A DNA stretch of 64,000 nucleotides from Flavilitoribacter nigricans DSM 23189 = NBRC 102662 (lineage in GTDB: Bacteria > Bacteroidota > Bacteroidia > Chitinophagales > Saprospiraceae): positions 1 through 64,000 of the forward strand of contig NZ_PDUD01000024.1 in the NCBI RefSeq assembly GCF_002646595.1. The letters are read 5' to 3'. The translations under genes and the position numbers were made by a program. The notes under the pieces were generated by a model. It was given only the letters and a program-made list of their open reading frames with translations. It searched no databases and had not been told where the DNA came from. Shown here piece by piece: positions 36,365-45,082 of this stretch; positions within the stretch are counted from its first letter, which is position 1, and each line of letters starts with the position of its first letter.

Positions 36365-36538
36365 ATGGATAACAACGCGAAGATCGACCAGGCAACTTAC
36401 GATGCCATTGCCAAAATGATCCACAGTGACACCAGTCCGGTGGGTATAGATGCGAAAAAAACCCACATCCTCATTCTGATGAAACTGGAGGAAATATCCA
36501 GAAGACTGGAACGACTCGAACAAAAAACGGGAGAATAA
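36365..36538 (+). CDS. 57-residue charged helical protein in the SulP locus
   Basis: ATG at 36365, TAA at 36536-36538. The protein begins MDNNAKIDQATYDAIAKMIH and ends in a Lys/Glu/Arg-rich helix (LMKLEEISRRLERLEQKTGE) that should form a coiled coil. No signal peptide. It sits 49 bases after the porin and 16 before the DUF983 gene, with codon use like its neighbours, which supports it as real. Function unknown; a small regulator or partner of the transporter is possible. Confidence 0.7.
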   Translation: MDNNAKIDQATYDAIAKMIHSDTSPVGIDAKKTHILILMKLEEISRRLERLEQKTGE

Positions 36539-36554
36539 TTCAAAAGTACCTGAC

Positions 36555-36935
36555 ATGAATAACGATCACAAGCGCTCAAAACTGAGCAGTATACTGGCCC
36601 TGAAATGCGCAAGATGTCATACGGGCGATCTGTTCCCAACGGGAAGCTTCAGCTTTAACAAACCGTTCGACATGTACGAAAAATGTCCCCACTGCGGACT
36701 CGACTACGAACCGGAGCCCGGCTTTTATTTTGGGGCCATGTTTATTTCCTACATCATTTCCGGTTGGTTTTGCATTCTATTTATCTTATTTTTCCACTGG
36801 GTACTCGACTGGAGCCTAAATGCCTCGTTTGCCGTACTATTGGCCATCCTGGCGATTATTTTTGTTTGGTTTTTCCGGTTTTCCCGCTCCGTGTGGTTAC
36901 ACATTGTGACCAAGTACGATCCCAGTAAAGTCTAA
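36555..36935 (+). CDS. DUF983 zinc-ribbon membrane protein
   Basis: 126 residues. Two CxxC knuckles, CARCH and CPHCG, form an N-terminal zinc ribbon, followed by YEPEPGFYFGAMFISYIISG and two membrane helices, the pattern of DUF983. Function unknown. It is 16 bases after the 57-residue gene and 162 before the second SulP gene, so it belongs to the same transcriptional group. Confidence 0.9.
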   Translation: MNNDHKRSKLSSILALKCARCHTGDLFPTGSFSFNKPFDMYEKCPHCGLDYEPEPGFYFGAMFISYIISGWFCILFILFFHWVLDWSLNASFAVLLAILAIIFVWFFRFSRSVWLHIVTKYDPSKV

Positions 36936-37097
36936 GAGACTTTTTTGAAACTTATGCTGCCGGTGGAAAACCCGGTGAGCGATCTTGAAAGCGTCTCTAA
37001 ACGACCGGAGGTACAGACCTCCTGCTGACCAATAAAGTGTTTCGGGCACGGCGCCGTAAATTTCGTCGTGTTCCGAAACGGAGAAATGACTGTTCTT

Positions 37098-38837
37098 ATG
37101 AAAGTAAAGCAATATATTCCAGCGCTGGAATGGCTGCCCAATTATCGTTCGGATTGGCTTAAAAACGATCTATTCGCCGGTCTGACGGTTGGTGTCATGC
37201 TCGTCCCGCAGGGAATGGCCTATGCTTTGCTGGCTGGGATGCCGCCTATTTACGGCCTATACGGGGGCCTGATCCCGTTGCTCGTCTACGCTTTTCTCGG
37301 TACTTCCCGCCAATTGAGTATCGGCCCCGTAGCCGTTTCCGGCTTGCTGGTACTGGCCGGGGTCAGTCAACTCGCCGAACCTTTCACTCCGCATTATATC
37401 GAACTGGTGCTGCTCACCAGCCTTTTAGTGGGTTTCTTTCAGTTGTTCATGGGCGTATTCCGCCTGGGGATCATTTTCAATTTCCTCTCTCAGCCGGTCA
37501 TTACCGGTTTTACCTCGGCCGCCGCGGTGATCATTGTGTTCAGTCAGATCAAATATGCGCTGGGCATGGATATCCCTCGGGAGATGAATATTCTGGAAAA
37601 ACTGACCCACCTCAGCCGGCATCTGGGTGAGATCCACTGGCCTACCCTGCTCATCTGCCTGGGTGGGGTGCTCCTGATGATCGGACTTCGTCGCTGGAAC
37701 CGGAAGATCCCCGGGGCGCTTTTCGTAACGGCGCTGAGTATCCTGATCGTATACATTTTTCGACTGGACCGTTACGGAGTGGATATTGTACAGGATGTTC
37801 CGGTAGGACTTCCCCATTTCAGCATACCCATCCTGGGTCTCGAATCCATCAAAGAACTGATCCCCACCGTGCTGTCCGTGTCTATTATCGGAGCGGTGGA
37901 AATTATCAGTATCGGTACGGTCCTCCAAAAAAAGCACCGGGACCACACCGTTCGGCCCAATCAGGAAATGTTTGCCACCGGACTGTCCAAAATTGCCGGT
38001 GCGTTCTTTCAGGCGCTGCCAACCTCCAGTAGTTTTACCCGCTCGGCCGTAAACAGCGAAGCGGGTGGAAAAACGGGAATGTCTTCGGTGTTTACCGCTA
38101 TTTTGGTAGCGTTGACCCTCATTTTCTTAACTCCATTATTTTACTATCTGCCCAATGCCGTTCTGGCGGCCATTGTGCTGCTGGCCGTGCGCAGTTTATT
38201 CGACTGGCAGGAAGCCATGCGCCTGTGGCGGGTACACCGGAAAGACTTTTACATGATGCTGGTTACCTTCCTGGCTACCTTGTTTATCGGCATTGCCGAG
38301 GGGGTGCTGACCGGCGTCCTGCTGTCCATCGGTGTAGTTCTGCTGAAAGCGGCGCGCCCTCATTCCGCCATTCTCGGACGCTTACCGGATACCCAGTACT
38401 TTCGGAATACCCTCCGATTTCCGCAGGCTCAGGAAGAAGAAGGGGTGATCATCTTCCGTTTTGATGCCCCGCTTTACTTTATGAATGCCGCCTATTTCGG
38501 ACAACAGATGGAAGAGATCATCAAGGATCCCGGCCTCCGCCTGGTCATCCTGGACGCCAGTAGCATTACCGATATGGATGCTTCCGGAGCCGAAATGCTC
38601 AATACCGTTGTGGATAATATAGAATCGGCCAATATCAACTTTTACATTTGTGGAGTGCTGGGGCCCGTGCGGGACCTGTTCCAGGAAACCGGACTGGTTG
38701 AAAAGATCGGGCCCAAAAATCATTTCCTTACCGTCAACGAAGCCGTAAAGGCCTGGAATACGGTGGGCAAAGAACGGGATCGGCAGTGGAAATCCGAAGC
38801 GATCCGGACCTGGAAGGAACGCGAGATCCAGAAATAA
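37098..38837 (+). CDS. SulP-family anion transporter with STAS domain (second copy)
   Basis: 579 residues, paralogous to the copy 2 kb upstream over its full length (AGLTVGVMLVPQGMAYALLA, GMPPIYGLYGG, QLSIGPVAVSGLLVLAG). The STAS domain is at the end (FDAPLYFMNAAYFGQQME; SITDMDASGAEML). The ATG at 37098 is chosen because the protein then lines up with the start of the first copy; in-frame GTG 37068 and ATG 37086 are alternatives, the latter with GGAG only two bases ahead. The pair diverges most in the loops after TM4, so the two may differ in anion or affinity. Confidence 0.92.
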   Translation: MKVKQYIPALEWLPNYRSDWLKNDLFAGLTVGVMLVPQGMAYALLAGMPPIYGLYGGLIPLLVYAFLGTSRQLSIGPVAVSGLLVLAGVSQLAEPFTPHYIELVLLTSLLVGFFQLFMGVFRLGIIFNFLSQPVITGFTSAAAVIIVFSQIKYALGMDIPREMNILEKLTHLSRHLGEIHWPTLLICLGGVLLMIGLRRWNRKIPGALFVTALSILIVYIFRLDRYGVDIVQDVPVGLPHFSIPILGLESIKELIPTVLSVSIIGAVEIISIGTVLQKKHRDHTVRPNQEMFATGLSKIAGAFFQALPTSSSFTRSAVNSEAGGKTGMSSVFTAILVALTLIFLTPLFYYLPNAVLAAIVLLAVRSLFDWQEAMRLWRVHRKDFYMMLVTFLATLFIGIAEGVLTGVLLSIGVVLLKAARPHSAILGRLPDTQYFRNTLRFPQAQEEEGVIIFRFDAPLYFMNAAYFGQQMEEIIKDPGLRLVILDASSITDMDASGAEMLNTVVDNIESANINFYICGVLGPVRDLFQETGLVEKIGPKNHFLTVNEAVKAWNTVGKERDRQWKSEAIRTWKEREIQK

Positions 38838-38856
38838 GGCCCGAACCAGATGCATT

Positions 38857-40008
38857 TCAATCCGCGGTTTCGAAAAGCTCTTCTTCGATCCACTGCATGA
38901 TCTGTAACGATATTTTTTGCCGGTCGCAGGGAAAATTAGCCAGCATGACGAATAGGATCTGCTGATCCGGAACGGCGATATAGTTGGCGTAAAAACCGCC
39001 CTGGGTGCCGGAATGCCCAACCAGTTTCACCCCACTGTCCGTTTGGGAAATAAACCAGGAGTATCCGAGATTCCAGGTTCGGTCCTCCAGACAGGACAGC
39101 GCCTTTACCGGAAGATCGTTTTTTGGTGTCCTTGAGTTTTCGATTACTGCGGCGGGTAAAAATACCGCTGCCCGGAGGGCCTGCTCGTAGCGGGCCAGTT
39201 CCTCCACCGTACTCCACACGCCACCGTTGCCCGCCGCCGCAAAAGTCGGTTCCTCCCCGTAGTCATCTTCCGCCCACTGCCCACCATCGCCCTGCACATA
39301 GGCGTGCGCTACTCCGGATTCCGGATGGGGACCGTCCGTAATTGTGCTACTGGCCATGCCCGACGGGCGGATGATATTTTCAATAATGAAATCCTGCCAT
39401 TTCTGCCCGCTCACCTGCTCGATGATCAGAGCCAGTCCGTTGAACGCCGGATTGGAGTATTGATAGTTAGTTCCCGGTGCAAAGTTCAGGGAATCCACCA
39501 GCAGTTCCGGCGCCCAGTTCTCCTCATCTTTCGCCGTGAGGTAGAATTCCGGATCCCGGCTGACCTGCCGGTTGTCCGGTAAGCCGGATGTGTGCGTCAG
39601 TAAATGGCTGATCTTGATCTTTTGGGCGATCTCCGGATGAGCGAAATCCGGGAAGTAGGCGGACAAGGGATCTTCCACCGACAGTTTCCCCCGCTCCTGT
39701 AGTAAGAGGATGCCGTTGGAGACGAATGTTTTGGAAATGGAGCCCAGGTTGAACAGGGTTTTCGTTGTAATGACTTCCCCCGTTTCCAGATTGGCCGTAC
39801 CGTAACCTTCGGAAAACACCACTTCGTCGTTTTTCAGGATCAGTACGGCACCTCCCGGTCCGCCGGCACCGAGTTCTTCGGTGAGGAGATCATTTACTTT
39901 TTCCGCAAAAGAGGATGTGGATTCTCCTGCATTACACGCTAAAAGAGAAAGAACGATACCGACGGTCGTTCCTATACCTATTGAAAAAAAGAGTTTTCTA
40001 AGCTGCAT
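38857..40008 (-). CDS. Serine hydrolase, class C beta-lactamase/esterase-like lipoprotein
   Basis: About 383 residues from the ATG at 40008 (in-frame ATGs at 40020 and 40038 are alternatives). Lipoprotein signal ending SLLAC. The penicilloyl-serine-transferase fold has all three motifs: SxxK in FNLGSISKTF, YxN in YQYSNPAFNG and HxG in LVGHSGTQGGFY. THTSGLPDN after the first motif is typical of EstB/FmtA-like esterases. It may act on peptidoglycan peptides or esters rather than antibiotics. Convergent with the second SulP gene and divergent from the tyrosinase gene. Confidence 0.9.
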   Translation of the reverse strand: MQLRKLFFSIGIGTTVGIVLSLLACNAGESTSSFAEKVNDLLTEELGAGGPGGAVLILKNDEVVFSEGYGTANLETGEVITTKTLFNLGSISKTFVSNGILLLQERGKLSVEDPLSAYFPDFAHPEIAQKIKISHLLTHTSGLPDNRQVSRDPEFYLTAKDEENWAPELLVDSLNFAPGTNYQYSNPAFNGLALIIEQVSGQKWQDFIIENIIRPSGMASSTITDGPHPESGVAHAYVQGDGGQWAEDDYGEEPTFAAAGNGGVWSTVEELARYEQALRAAVFLPAAVIENSRTPKNDLPVKALSCLEDRTWNLGYSWFISQTDSGVKLVGHSGTQGGFYANYIAVPDQQILFVMLANFPCDRQKISLQIMQWIEEELFETAD

Positions 40009-40241
40009 CGGACGGATCATTTTTGAAGATTTCGGCACCGGGGATTTTCAAATCACCTCAGGAACCCGGCTGACCGACACAAGATATTAAGAGTAGAACG
40101 GAAATCAGAAAGCAGCTACTACCTTTAAACTATTGCCCGGTTCACAGACCAATTTTATATCTTGGCTTTTGTATTCCGACACTAAAACAGATCAGTCCGG
40201 ATACAGCAATACCATTACCCGTTCACTAACTAAACCTTAAG

Positions 40242-41432
40242 ATGCATTTACTACCCAACTCCCTGCCCGGCAGGCTCTGCGCGATCCTGCTGGTTACGGT
40301 ATTCTTTACCGCCTGCAATTCAAAGGATGATATCGAGTTACCCGATAACAATATCCGCATTCGGAAAAATGCCAAGGACCTGAGTTCCCAGGAAATGGCC
40401 GATTATGTCGACGCCATCCTGACGCTCAAAGCAACTCCTTCGCCCTATTCGGATACCTTGTCCTACTACGACCAGTTTGTACGATGGCACCAAATGGCGG
40501 TAGAAAAGAAACTCTGTACTACTTTTGGAGTGGCCCACGCCAATCCCGCTTTCCCGGCCTGGCACCGGAAATTGCTGATCCTTTACGAAGATGCACTGCG
40601 GGAAGTCAGCGGTCTGGATGTGGCCCTCCCCTACTGGGACTGGACCGATCAGGCCAGTACCGATGCGGTATTTTCGCCCCAGTTAATGGGCGGTAACGGC
40701 GATCCCAATGAGGAATACGCCGTAATGGACGGCCCCTTTCGCAAGGACAACTGGACCGTCAATCTCTTTACCATCCGCACGAATTACATCGGGCTTAATC
40801 CACATCCCTGGCTGGTCCGCAATTTTGGTGCAACGCTGCCCGGACCGGACTACCCCGGTTATCCGGTCAGTCTGCCCACGATCGCCGATATTAACGGTTG
40901 TCTCGATATTGAGACCTATGACGTTGAGCCCTGGGGTTGCGGTGACGGTCGCCAACAGGAATCCTTCCGCTTTTGCCTAGAAGGCTTTCTGCAACTGACC
41001 TGCGACGGAGCCCAGGCGATGCACAATATCGGCCACGATTGGGTAGCCGGTTTTTTTGAGGTCCCCGTGGATACCGTAAAAATGCTGCCGGTACAAGCCG
41101 TTAATTCCTTTTGCGATTCGATCATGACGGGAACGGTGCCCAATAATATCCGGGTGGGCTCCATGGAACCACTGGATGTTTCGCCCAATGATCCGGCATT
41201 TTTTATGCATCATTGCAATGTGGACCGCATCTGGTACGAATGGCAGCAGATCCCCGGCAATGAAAGAAAATACGAGCCCGTTTCCGGCGCTCCCAATGGC
41301 TACAACCTCACCGATGAGATGTATCCATTCGATCTGCCGCAGTTTCAGAACCGGGGCAGCATGAACCGCCACGGACTAACTCCGGAAAGTATGCTGAGCA
41401 CGACCGATCTGGGTTATGATTATGAGCTCTGA
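40242..41432 (+). CDS. Tyrosinase-family copper enzyme, lipoprotein
   Basis: 396 residues with a lipoprotein signal (FFTAC, Cys 25). Type 3 copper ligands: His 83 in RWHQM, His 99 and His 108 in GVAHANPAFPAWHRKLLILYE for CuA, and His 261 and His 265 in AMHNIGHDW plus His 323/324 in DPAFFMHHCNVDRIWYEW for CuB. The family oxidises phenols or o-aminophenols with oxygen. Anchored in the envelope and 40 bases upstream of an FAD oxidoreductase gene. A weak promoter, TTG-N22-TATCTTGG, lies at 40133-40165. Five extra Cys in the middle may form disulfides. Confidence 0.92.
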   Translation: MHLLPNSLPGRLCAILLVTVFFTACNSKDDIELPDNNIRIRKNAKDLSSQEMADYVDAILTLKATPSPYSDTLSYYDQFVRWHQMAVEKKLCTTFGVAHANPAFPAWHRKLLILYEDALREVSGLDVALPYWDWTDQASTDAVFSPQLMGGNGDPNEEYAVMDGPFRKDNWTVNLFTIRTNYIGLNPHPWLVRNFGATLPGPDYPGYPVSLPTIADINGCLDIETYDVEPWGCGDGRQQESFRFCLEGFLQLTCDGAQAMHNIGHDWVAGFFEVPVDTVKMLPVQAVNSFCDSIMTGTVPNNIRVGSMEPLDVSPNDPAFFMHHCNVDRIWYEWQQIPGNERKYEPVSGAPNGYNLTDEMYPFDLPQFQNRGSMNRHGLTPESMLSTTDLGYDYEL

Positions 41433-41472
41433 GCCGCTGCCGGATAAAAGATTTTAAGACTAGAAGCAACAT

Positions 41473-43182
41473 ATGAAAAGACGGAATTTCATTGAACGAC
41501 TTACCTATGCGGGCGCCGGCCTGAGTGTGTCCATTCCTGCATGTGTAACCTCCAACATAAGTTCTTTACCAGCTCGTCGGGCTATTGCGGGAGCAGAAGC
41601 TGCGGCCGATGCCGTTATTATCGGGGGTGGTCTCGGCGGGTGTGCCGCCGCTCTCGCAGCCTGCCGCAACGGCCTGCGGGTGATCATGACGGAAGAAACG
41701 GACTGGCTCGGAGGGCAGATCGCCCAGCAGGGAGTACCTCCCGATGAACACCAATGGATCGAAACCCACGGCGCTCCGCAATCTTACCGGGATTACCGAA
41801 ACCGGGTCCGCGACTATTACCGGCGAAATTATCCGCTGACCGATGAAGCCCGCGCCCGGGAGTTACTCAACCCGGGAGATGGAGCGGTGTCCCGGATTTG
41901 CCACGAGCCCCGGGTCTGTGTCGCGGTGCTTTTGGAAATGCTCAACCCCTACCTCAGTTCCGGCCAGCTACAGATCCTGACGCGACACAAAATAAAAGCG
42001 GCAGAGGGCGACGGAGACGAGGTCCAGGCCGTAGAATTGATCAACCTGGAAACGGGCGACACTCCGATCCTCACCGCTCCCTATTTCATCGACGCCACGG
42101 AACTGGGCGATCTGCTGCCACTCACCGGCACCGAATACGTCACTGGCACCGAAGCCCGGTCAGCAACCGGCGAACTGCACGCTCCGGAAAAAGGCAACCC
42201 CCGCAATCACCAGGCCTTTACCCTTTGTTTTGCCATGGATTACCGGCCGGGCGAGGATCACACGATCGATCGACCGGCAAACTATGACCACTGGAGCACC
42301 TTCCAGCCGACGATGGACCCACCCTGGCCGGGCCCACTCATCGACCTCGATTATTCCAATCCCCGAACCCTGCAAAGGAAGGAACTCGGTTTTCATCCCG
42401 AAGGCATCAAGACCGGAGATATGCTGAACCTCTGGAACTACCGGCGGATCATCAATCGCCATAACTTCCGGCCCGGCACGTACCCGGGAGACGTCACGGT
42501 CGTCAATTGGCCGCAGAATGATTACTTCCCCGGCAATCTGATCGATGTGGATGAAGCCACCTTCCAGAAGCATGTCGAGGACGCTACCCAGTTGAACCTG
42601 TCCCTACTCTACTGGCTGCAGACGGAAGCGCCCCGACCGGACGGCGGTACGGGTTGGCCGGGTATCCGGCTGCGCAAAGACATCATGGGTACGGCCAGCG
42701 GCATGGCCAAATATCCCTACATCCGGGAGTCCAGACGAATCAAAGCCGAATTTACCGTGCTGGAGGAGCATGTCGGCGCCGAAAACCGGAAACTCGTTGC
42801 CGGACCGGAAGCCGGCAAAACATCAGCCGCATTCGCGGATAGTGTCGGCACGGGTTATTACCATATCGATCTGCATCCTTCCACGGAGGGAGATAATTAC
42901 ATCGATTTTGGTTCCCTGCCTTTTCAGATACCACTCGGTGCGCTGCTCCCGGTACGCATGAATAACCTGCTACCGGCTAATAAGAACATCGGCACCACCC
43001 ACATCACCAACGGTTGCTTTCGGCTGCATCCGGTGGAGTGGAGTATCGGCGAAGCGGTGGGGCTTTTGGTGAGTTTTTCATTGCAAAGGAAGGTGATCCC
43101 CCGGCGAGTCCGGCAGGATAAAGGCTTGCTGGCGGAATTTCAGACCTGGATCCGGAGTCAGGGGTTGGAAACGCATTGGTAA
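41473..43182 (+). CDS. Exported FAD-dependent oxidoreductase partnered with tyrosinase
   Basis: 569 residues. The N-terminus has a Tat-like KRRNFIERL followed by a hydrophobic stretch and SIPAC, a possible Tat lipoprotein signal. The Rossmann motif ADAVIIGGGLGGCAAALAAC is at 46-65, and the rest matches the PF12831-type FAD-dependent oxidoreductase family (TEETDWLGGQIAQQG, FIDATELGDLLPLTG, and C-terminal LPANKNIGTTHITNGCFRLH, the second FAD contact). Substrate unknown. The 40-base gap from the tyrosinase gene indicates one operon, suggesting consecutive oxidation of one compound. Confidence 0.9.
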   Translation: MKRRNFIERLTYAGAGLSVSIPACVTSNISSLPARRAIAGAEAAADAVIIGGGLGGCAAALAACRNGLRVIMTEETDWLGGQIAQQGVPPDEHQWIETHGAPQSYRDYRNRVRDYYRRNYPLTDEARARELLNPGDGAVSRICHEPRVCVAVLLEMLNPYLSSGQLQILTRHKIKAAEGDGDEVQAVELINLETGDTPILTAPYFIDATELGDLLPLTGTEYVTGTEARSATGELHAPEKGNPRNHQAFTLCFAMDYRPGEDHTIDRPANYDHWSTFQPTMDPPWPGPLIDLDYSNPRTLQRKELGFHPEGIKTGDMLNLWNYRRIINRHNFRPGTYPGDVTVVNWPQNDYFPGNLIDVDEATFQKHVEDATQLNLSLLYWLQTEAPRPDGGTGWPGIRLRKDIMGTASGMAKYPYIRESRRIKAEFTVLEEHVGAENRKLVAGPEAGKTSAAFADSVGTGYYHIDLHPSTEGDNYIDFGSLPFQIPLGALLPVRMNNLLPANKNIGTTHITNGCFRLHPVEWSIGEAVGLLVSFSLQRKVIPRRVRQDKGLLAEFQTWIRSQGLETHW

Positions 43183-43185
43183 CTA

Positions 43186-43290
43186 TGTGTGGAAGTGCTA
43201 AAGTGTGAAGGTGTGAATGTGGAAAAGTACTAAGGTTAGAAGGTGTTAAAGTTTTAAAGTTTTGAGGTGTTGATGTTGGGGTTTTGCTAA
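43186..43290. repeat. Degenerate G/T-rich tandem repeat
   Basis: Imperfect repeats of roughly AAGTGTGAAGGTGT / AAAGTTTTGAGGTGTTG type fill the gap between the FAD oxidoreductase and aldo/keto reductase genes. Similar stretches occur between genes in many Bacteroidota and give spurious open frames on the opposite strand. No function is visible. Confidence 0.6.
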
Positions 43291-43354
43291 GGTTGAACTG
43301 GCATTCTTTATTGGGCCTCATTTGTGCAATTACTAATCATTGAGTTAAGAAACT

Positions 43355-44236
43355 ATGAAGTATCGAAAACTTGGCCAATCTAATTTATCCGTCAGAGAGA
43401 TCAGTTTTGGTTGTATGTCGCTGGGCAAGGATCAGCAGGAGAATACCCGCCTGATCCGGGAGGCCTTTGAGCGTGGCATCAACTTTTTTGATACGGCCGA
43501 TCTCTACGATCGGGGCTGGAATGAAACCTCCGTCGGCCGGGCGGTCAAAGATTTTCGCCGGGAGATCGTACTGGCCACCAAGGTCGGTAATCAGTGGCGA
43601 GCGGACGGAAGCGGCTGGGACTGGAATCCACGAAAAGATTACATCCTGCAGGCCGTAGATCAAAGCCTACAACGCCTGCAGACGGATTACATCGATCTCT
43701 ACCAGTTACACGGCGGTACCATTGATGATCCCATTGACGAAACGATCGAAGCATTTGAAAGACTGGTCGAACAGGGGAAGATCCGTTATTATGGGATATC
43801 CTCTATTCGACCCAATACGATCCGGGAGTATATTGACCGCTCCAACGTAGTCAGTGTTATGATGCAGTATAGTCTGCTCGACCGGCGTCCGGAAGAAAGT
43901 TGCCTCGATCTATTGCAGGCTGCCGGGATTAGTGTGATCACGCGCGGAACACTGGCTAAAGGGTTGTTAATCGATAAGGCAGCAAGGGATTACCTCGATT
44001 ACAATAAGGAAGAAATAAAGCACCTTCAAAAGCAATTAATCGATCCCGGTAAAGCGACAACCACGGCTTTGCACTACGTGTTGCAACATCCTGCGGTTGC
44101 TTCGGCGGTAGTTGGTATGCGTACTCCGCAACAATTAAAAGAGGTGATAGCCGGATATGGCCGGAACTGCACATTAGCTGAATTAGAAGCGATCAGTAAA
44201 GTACTCCCACCAAATGTTTACGAAAAACACCGGTAG
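43355..44236 (+). CDS. Aldo/keto reductase
   Basis: 293 residues. NADPH-dependent (beta/alpha)8 barrel with the full tetrad: Asp 46 (FFDTADLY), Tyr 51, Lys 76 (LATKVG) and His 119 (LYQLHGG). The C-terminal cofactor region is SAVVGMRTPQQLKEV. It is of the YajO/IolS-like general subgroup; substrate unknown. It stands alone after the G/T-rich repeat, although it is on the same strand as the tyrosinase operon. Confidence 0.93.
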   Translation: MKYRKLGQSNLSVREISFGCMSLGKDQQENTRLIREAFERGINFFDTADLYDRGWNETSVGRAVKDFRREIVLATKVGNQWRADGSGWDWNPRKDYILQAVDQSLQRLQTDYIDLYQLHGGTIDDPIDETIEAFERLVEQGKIRYYGISSIRPNTIREYIDRSNVVSVMMQYSLLDRRPEESCLDLLQAAGISVITRGTLAKGLLIDKAARDYLDYNKEEIKHLQKQLIDPGKATTTALHYVLQHPAVASAVVGMRTPQQLKEVIAGYGRNCTLAELEAISKVLPPNVYEKHR

Positions 44237-44254
44237 CCGAAATGGGATTTACGC

Positions 44255-44356
44255 TTAAAACCATTCATCGTCTTTTTCATAAAAGTGATAAACGGCGTAC
44301 AAAATGAGCCCTATAAATACTACAAATCCAATCCAGGCTAGTACAGAAATATCCAT
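44255..44356 (-). CDS. Possible 33-residue single-pass membrane protein
   Basis: Start ATG at 44356, stop TAA at 44257-44255. The predicted peptide begins MDISVLAWIGFVVFIGLILY, has one strong membrane helix, and ends with charged YEKDDEWF, the pattern of known small membrane proteins. It lies in an otherwise empty 316-base gap, antisense-oriented to both neighbours. No good ribosome-binding site; it rests on composition only. Confidence 0.4.
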   Translation of the reverse strand: MDISVLAWIGFVVFIGLILYAVYHFYEKDDEWF

Positions 44357-44493
44357 AACATAATTTTTATACCTGACGCGAAGAGGTTTGGATCTCCCAA
44401 AACCGATCAATAATTAAACCATTCCAGATTGCTTTCTATTACTTTGCCTCTCGTGTAGCAAACAAGGTATCAATTCTGGCGTTTCTATAGATC

Positions 44494-44511
44494 GGTATAA
44501 AATTTTATACC
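44494..44511. promoter_or_regulatory. Perfect 18-base AT palindrome upstream of the 44553 gene
   Basis: GGTATAAAATTTTATACC is a perfect palindrome 41 bases before the next start codon. Position and symmetry suit a regulator site overlapping the promoter, though AT-rich palindromes also arise by chance. Confidence 0.4.
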
Positions 44512-44552
44512 ATTCTATTGAACCCTAAAACGTTAACAACGCAACGACAAGC

Positions 44553-45044
44553 ATGAAAAAAGAATTGCAAAATATACAAGTGGGAGCGGGTCTGGGAAGC
44601 ATTTTATTCGGAATGTCCAGAGCGGAAATTTCAGCTATAATCGGAGAGCCCAACGAAAAGATAACGGAATCATATACCGATGATGGGGAAAATCTCACGG
44701 AAATCTGGCACTACGACGAACTTGAGTTATCCCTTGGGTTTGATGAAGAGGACGACTGGCAATTGGTGTCTATCGCCGTTACTTCGCCTTTCTATTTGTT
44801 GGAATCGGTAAGTTTGATCGGTAAGGAAGTAGAGGCAGTACAAACTGAACTGCAAAATATAGGGGTCAGCGATCTTGAACTGGAGGATTGGTCCTCTGCA
44901 GAAAATCCTGATCATAAATTATTGACCTCTGACGATGAGAGTATGAATTTCTGGTTTGATCAGGACATCCTGACCGAAATACAATGGTCTCCGTTGTTTG
45001 CGGATGAAGAAACCATTTTATTTACTCAAATCAATGGTCAGTAG
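44553..45044 (+). CDS. Small acidic protein, possibly immunity- or SMI1-like; unknown
   Basis: 163 residues, very acidic, no signal peptide. The start GLGSILFGMSRAEISAIIGE followed by PNEKITESYTDDGENLTEIW resembles a motif (FGM-x-x-x-E-h-x-x-x-h-G-x-P) found in diverse small cytosolic proteins, among them polymorphic-toxin immunity proteins. No toxin gene is adjacent. Lower GC than its neighbours and an AT-rich upstream region hint at separate origin. I cannot assign a function. Confidence 0.7.
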   Translation: MKKELQNIQVGAGLGSILFGMSRAEISAIIGEPNEKITESYTDDGENLTEIWHYDELELSLGFDEEDDWQLVSIAVTSPFYLLESVSLIGKEVEAVQTELQNIGVSDLELEDWSSAENPDHKLLTSDDESMNFWFDQDILTEIQWSPLFADEETILFTQINGQ

Positions 45045-45082
45045 GTATGGTTTAGCGTACCCTAAGCAGTCTTCGGGTACCT

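Noticed and set aside
43004-43321. 105-codon minus-strand frame rich in Asn-Leu-Ser-Thr repeats
   Set aside because: It is the translation of the degenerate G/T-rich intergenic repeat and of the antisense of the FAD oxidoreductase end.
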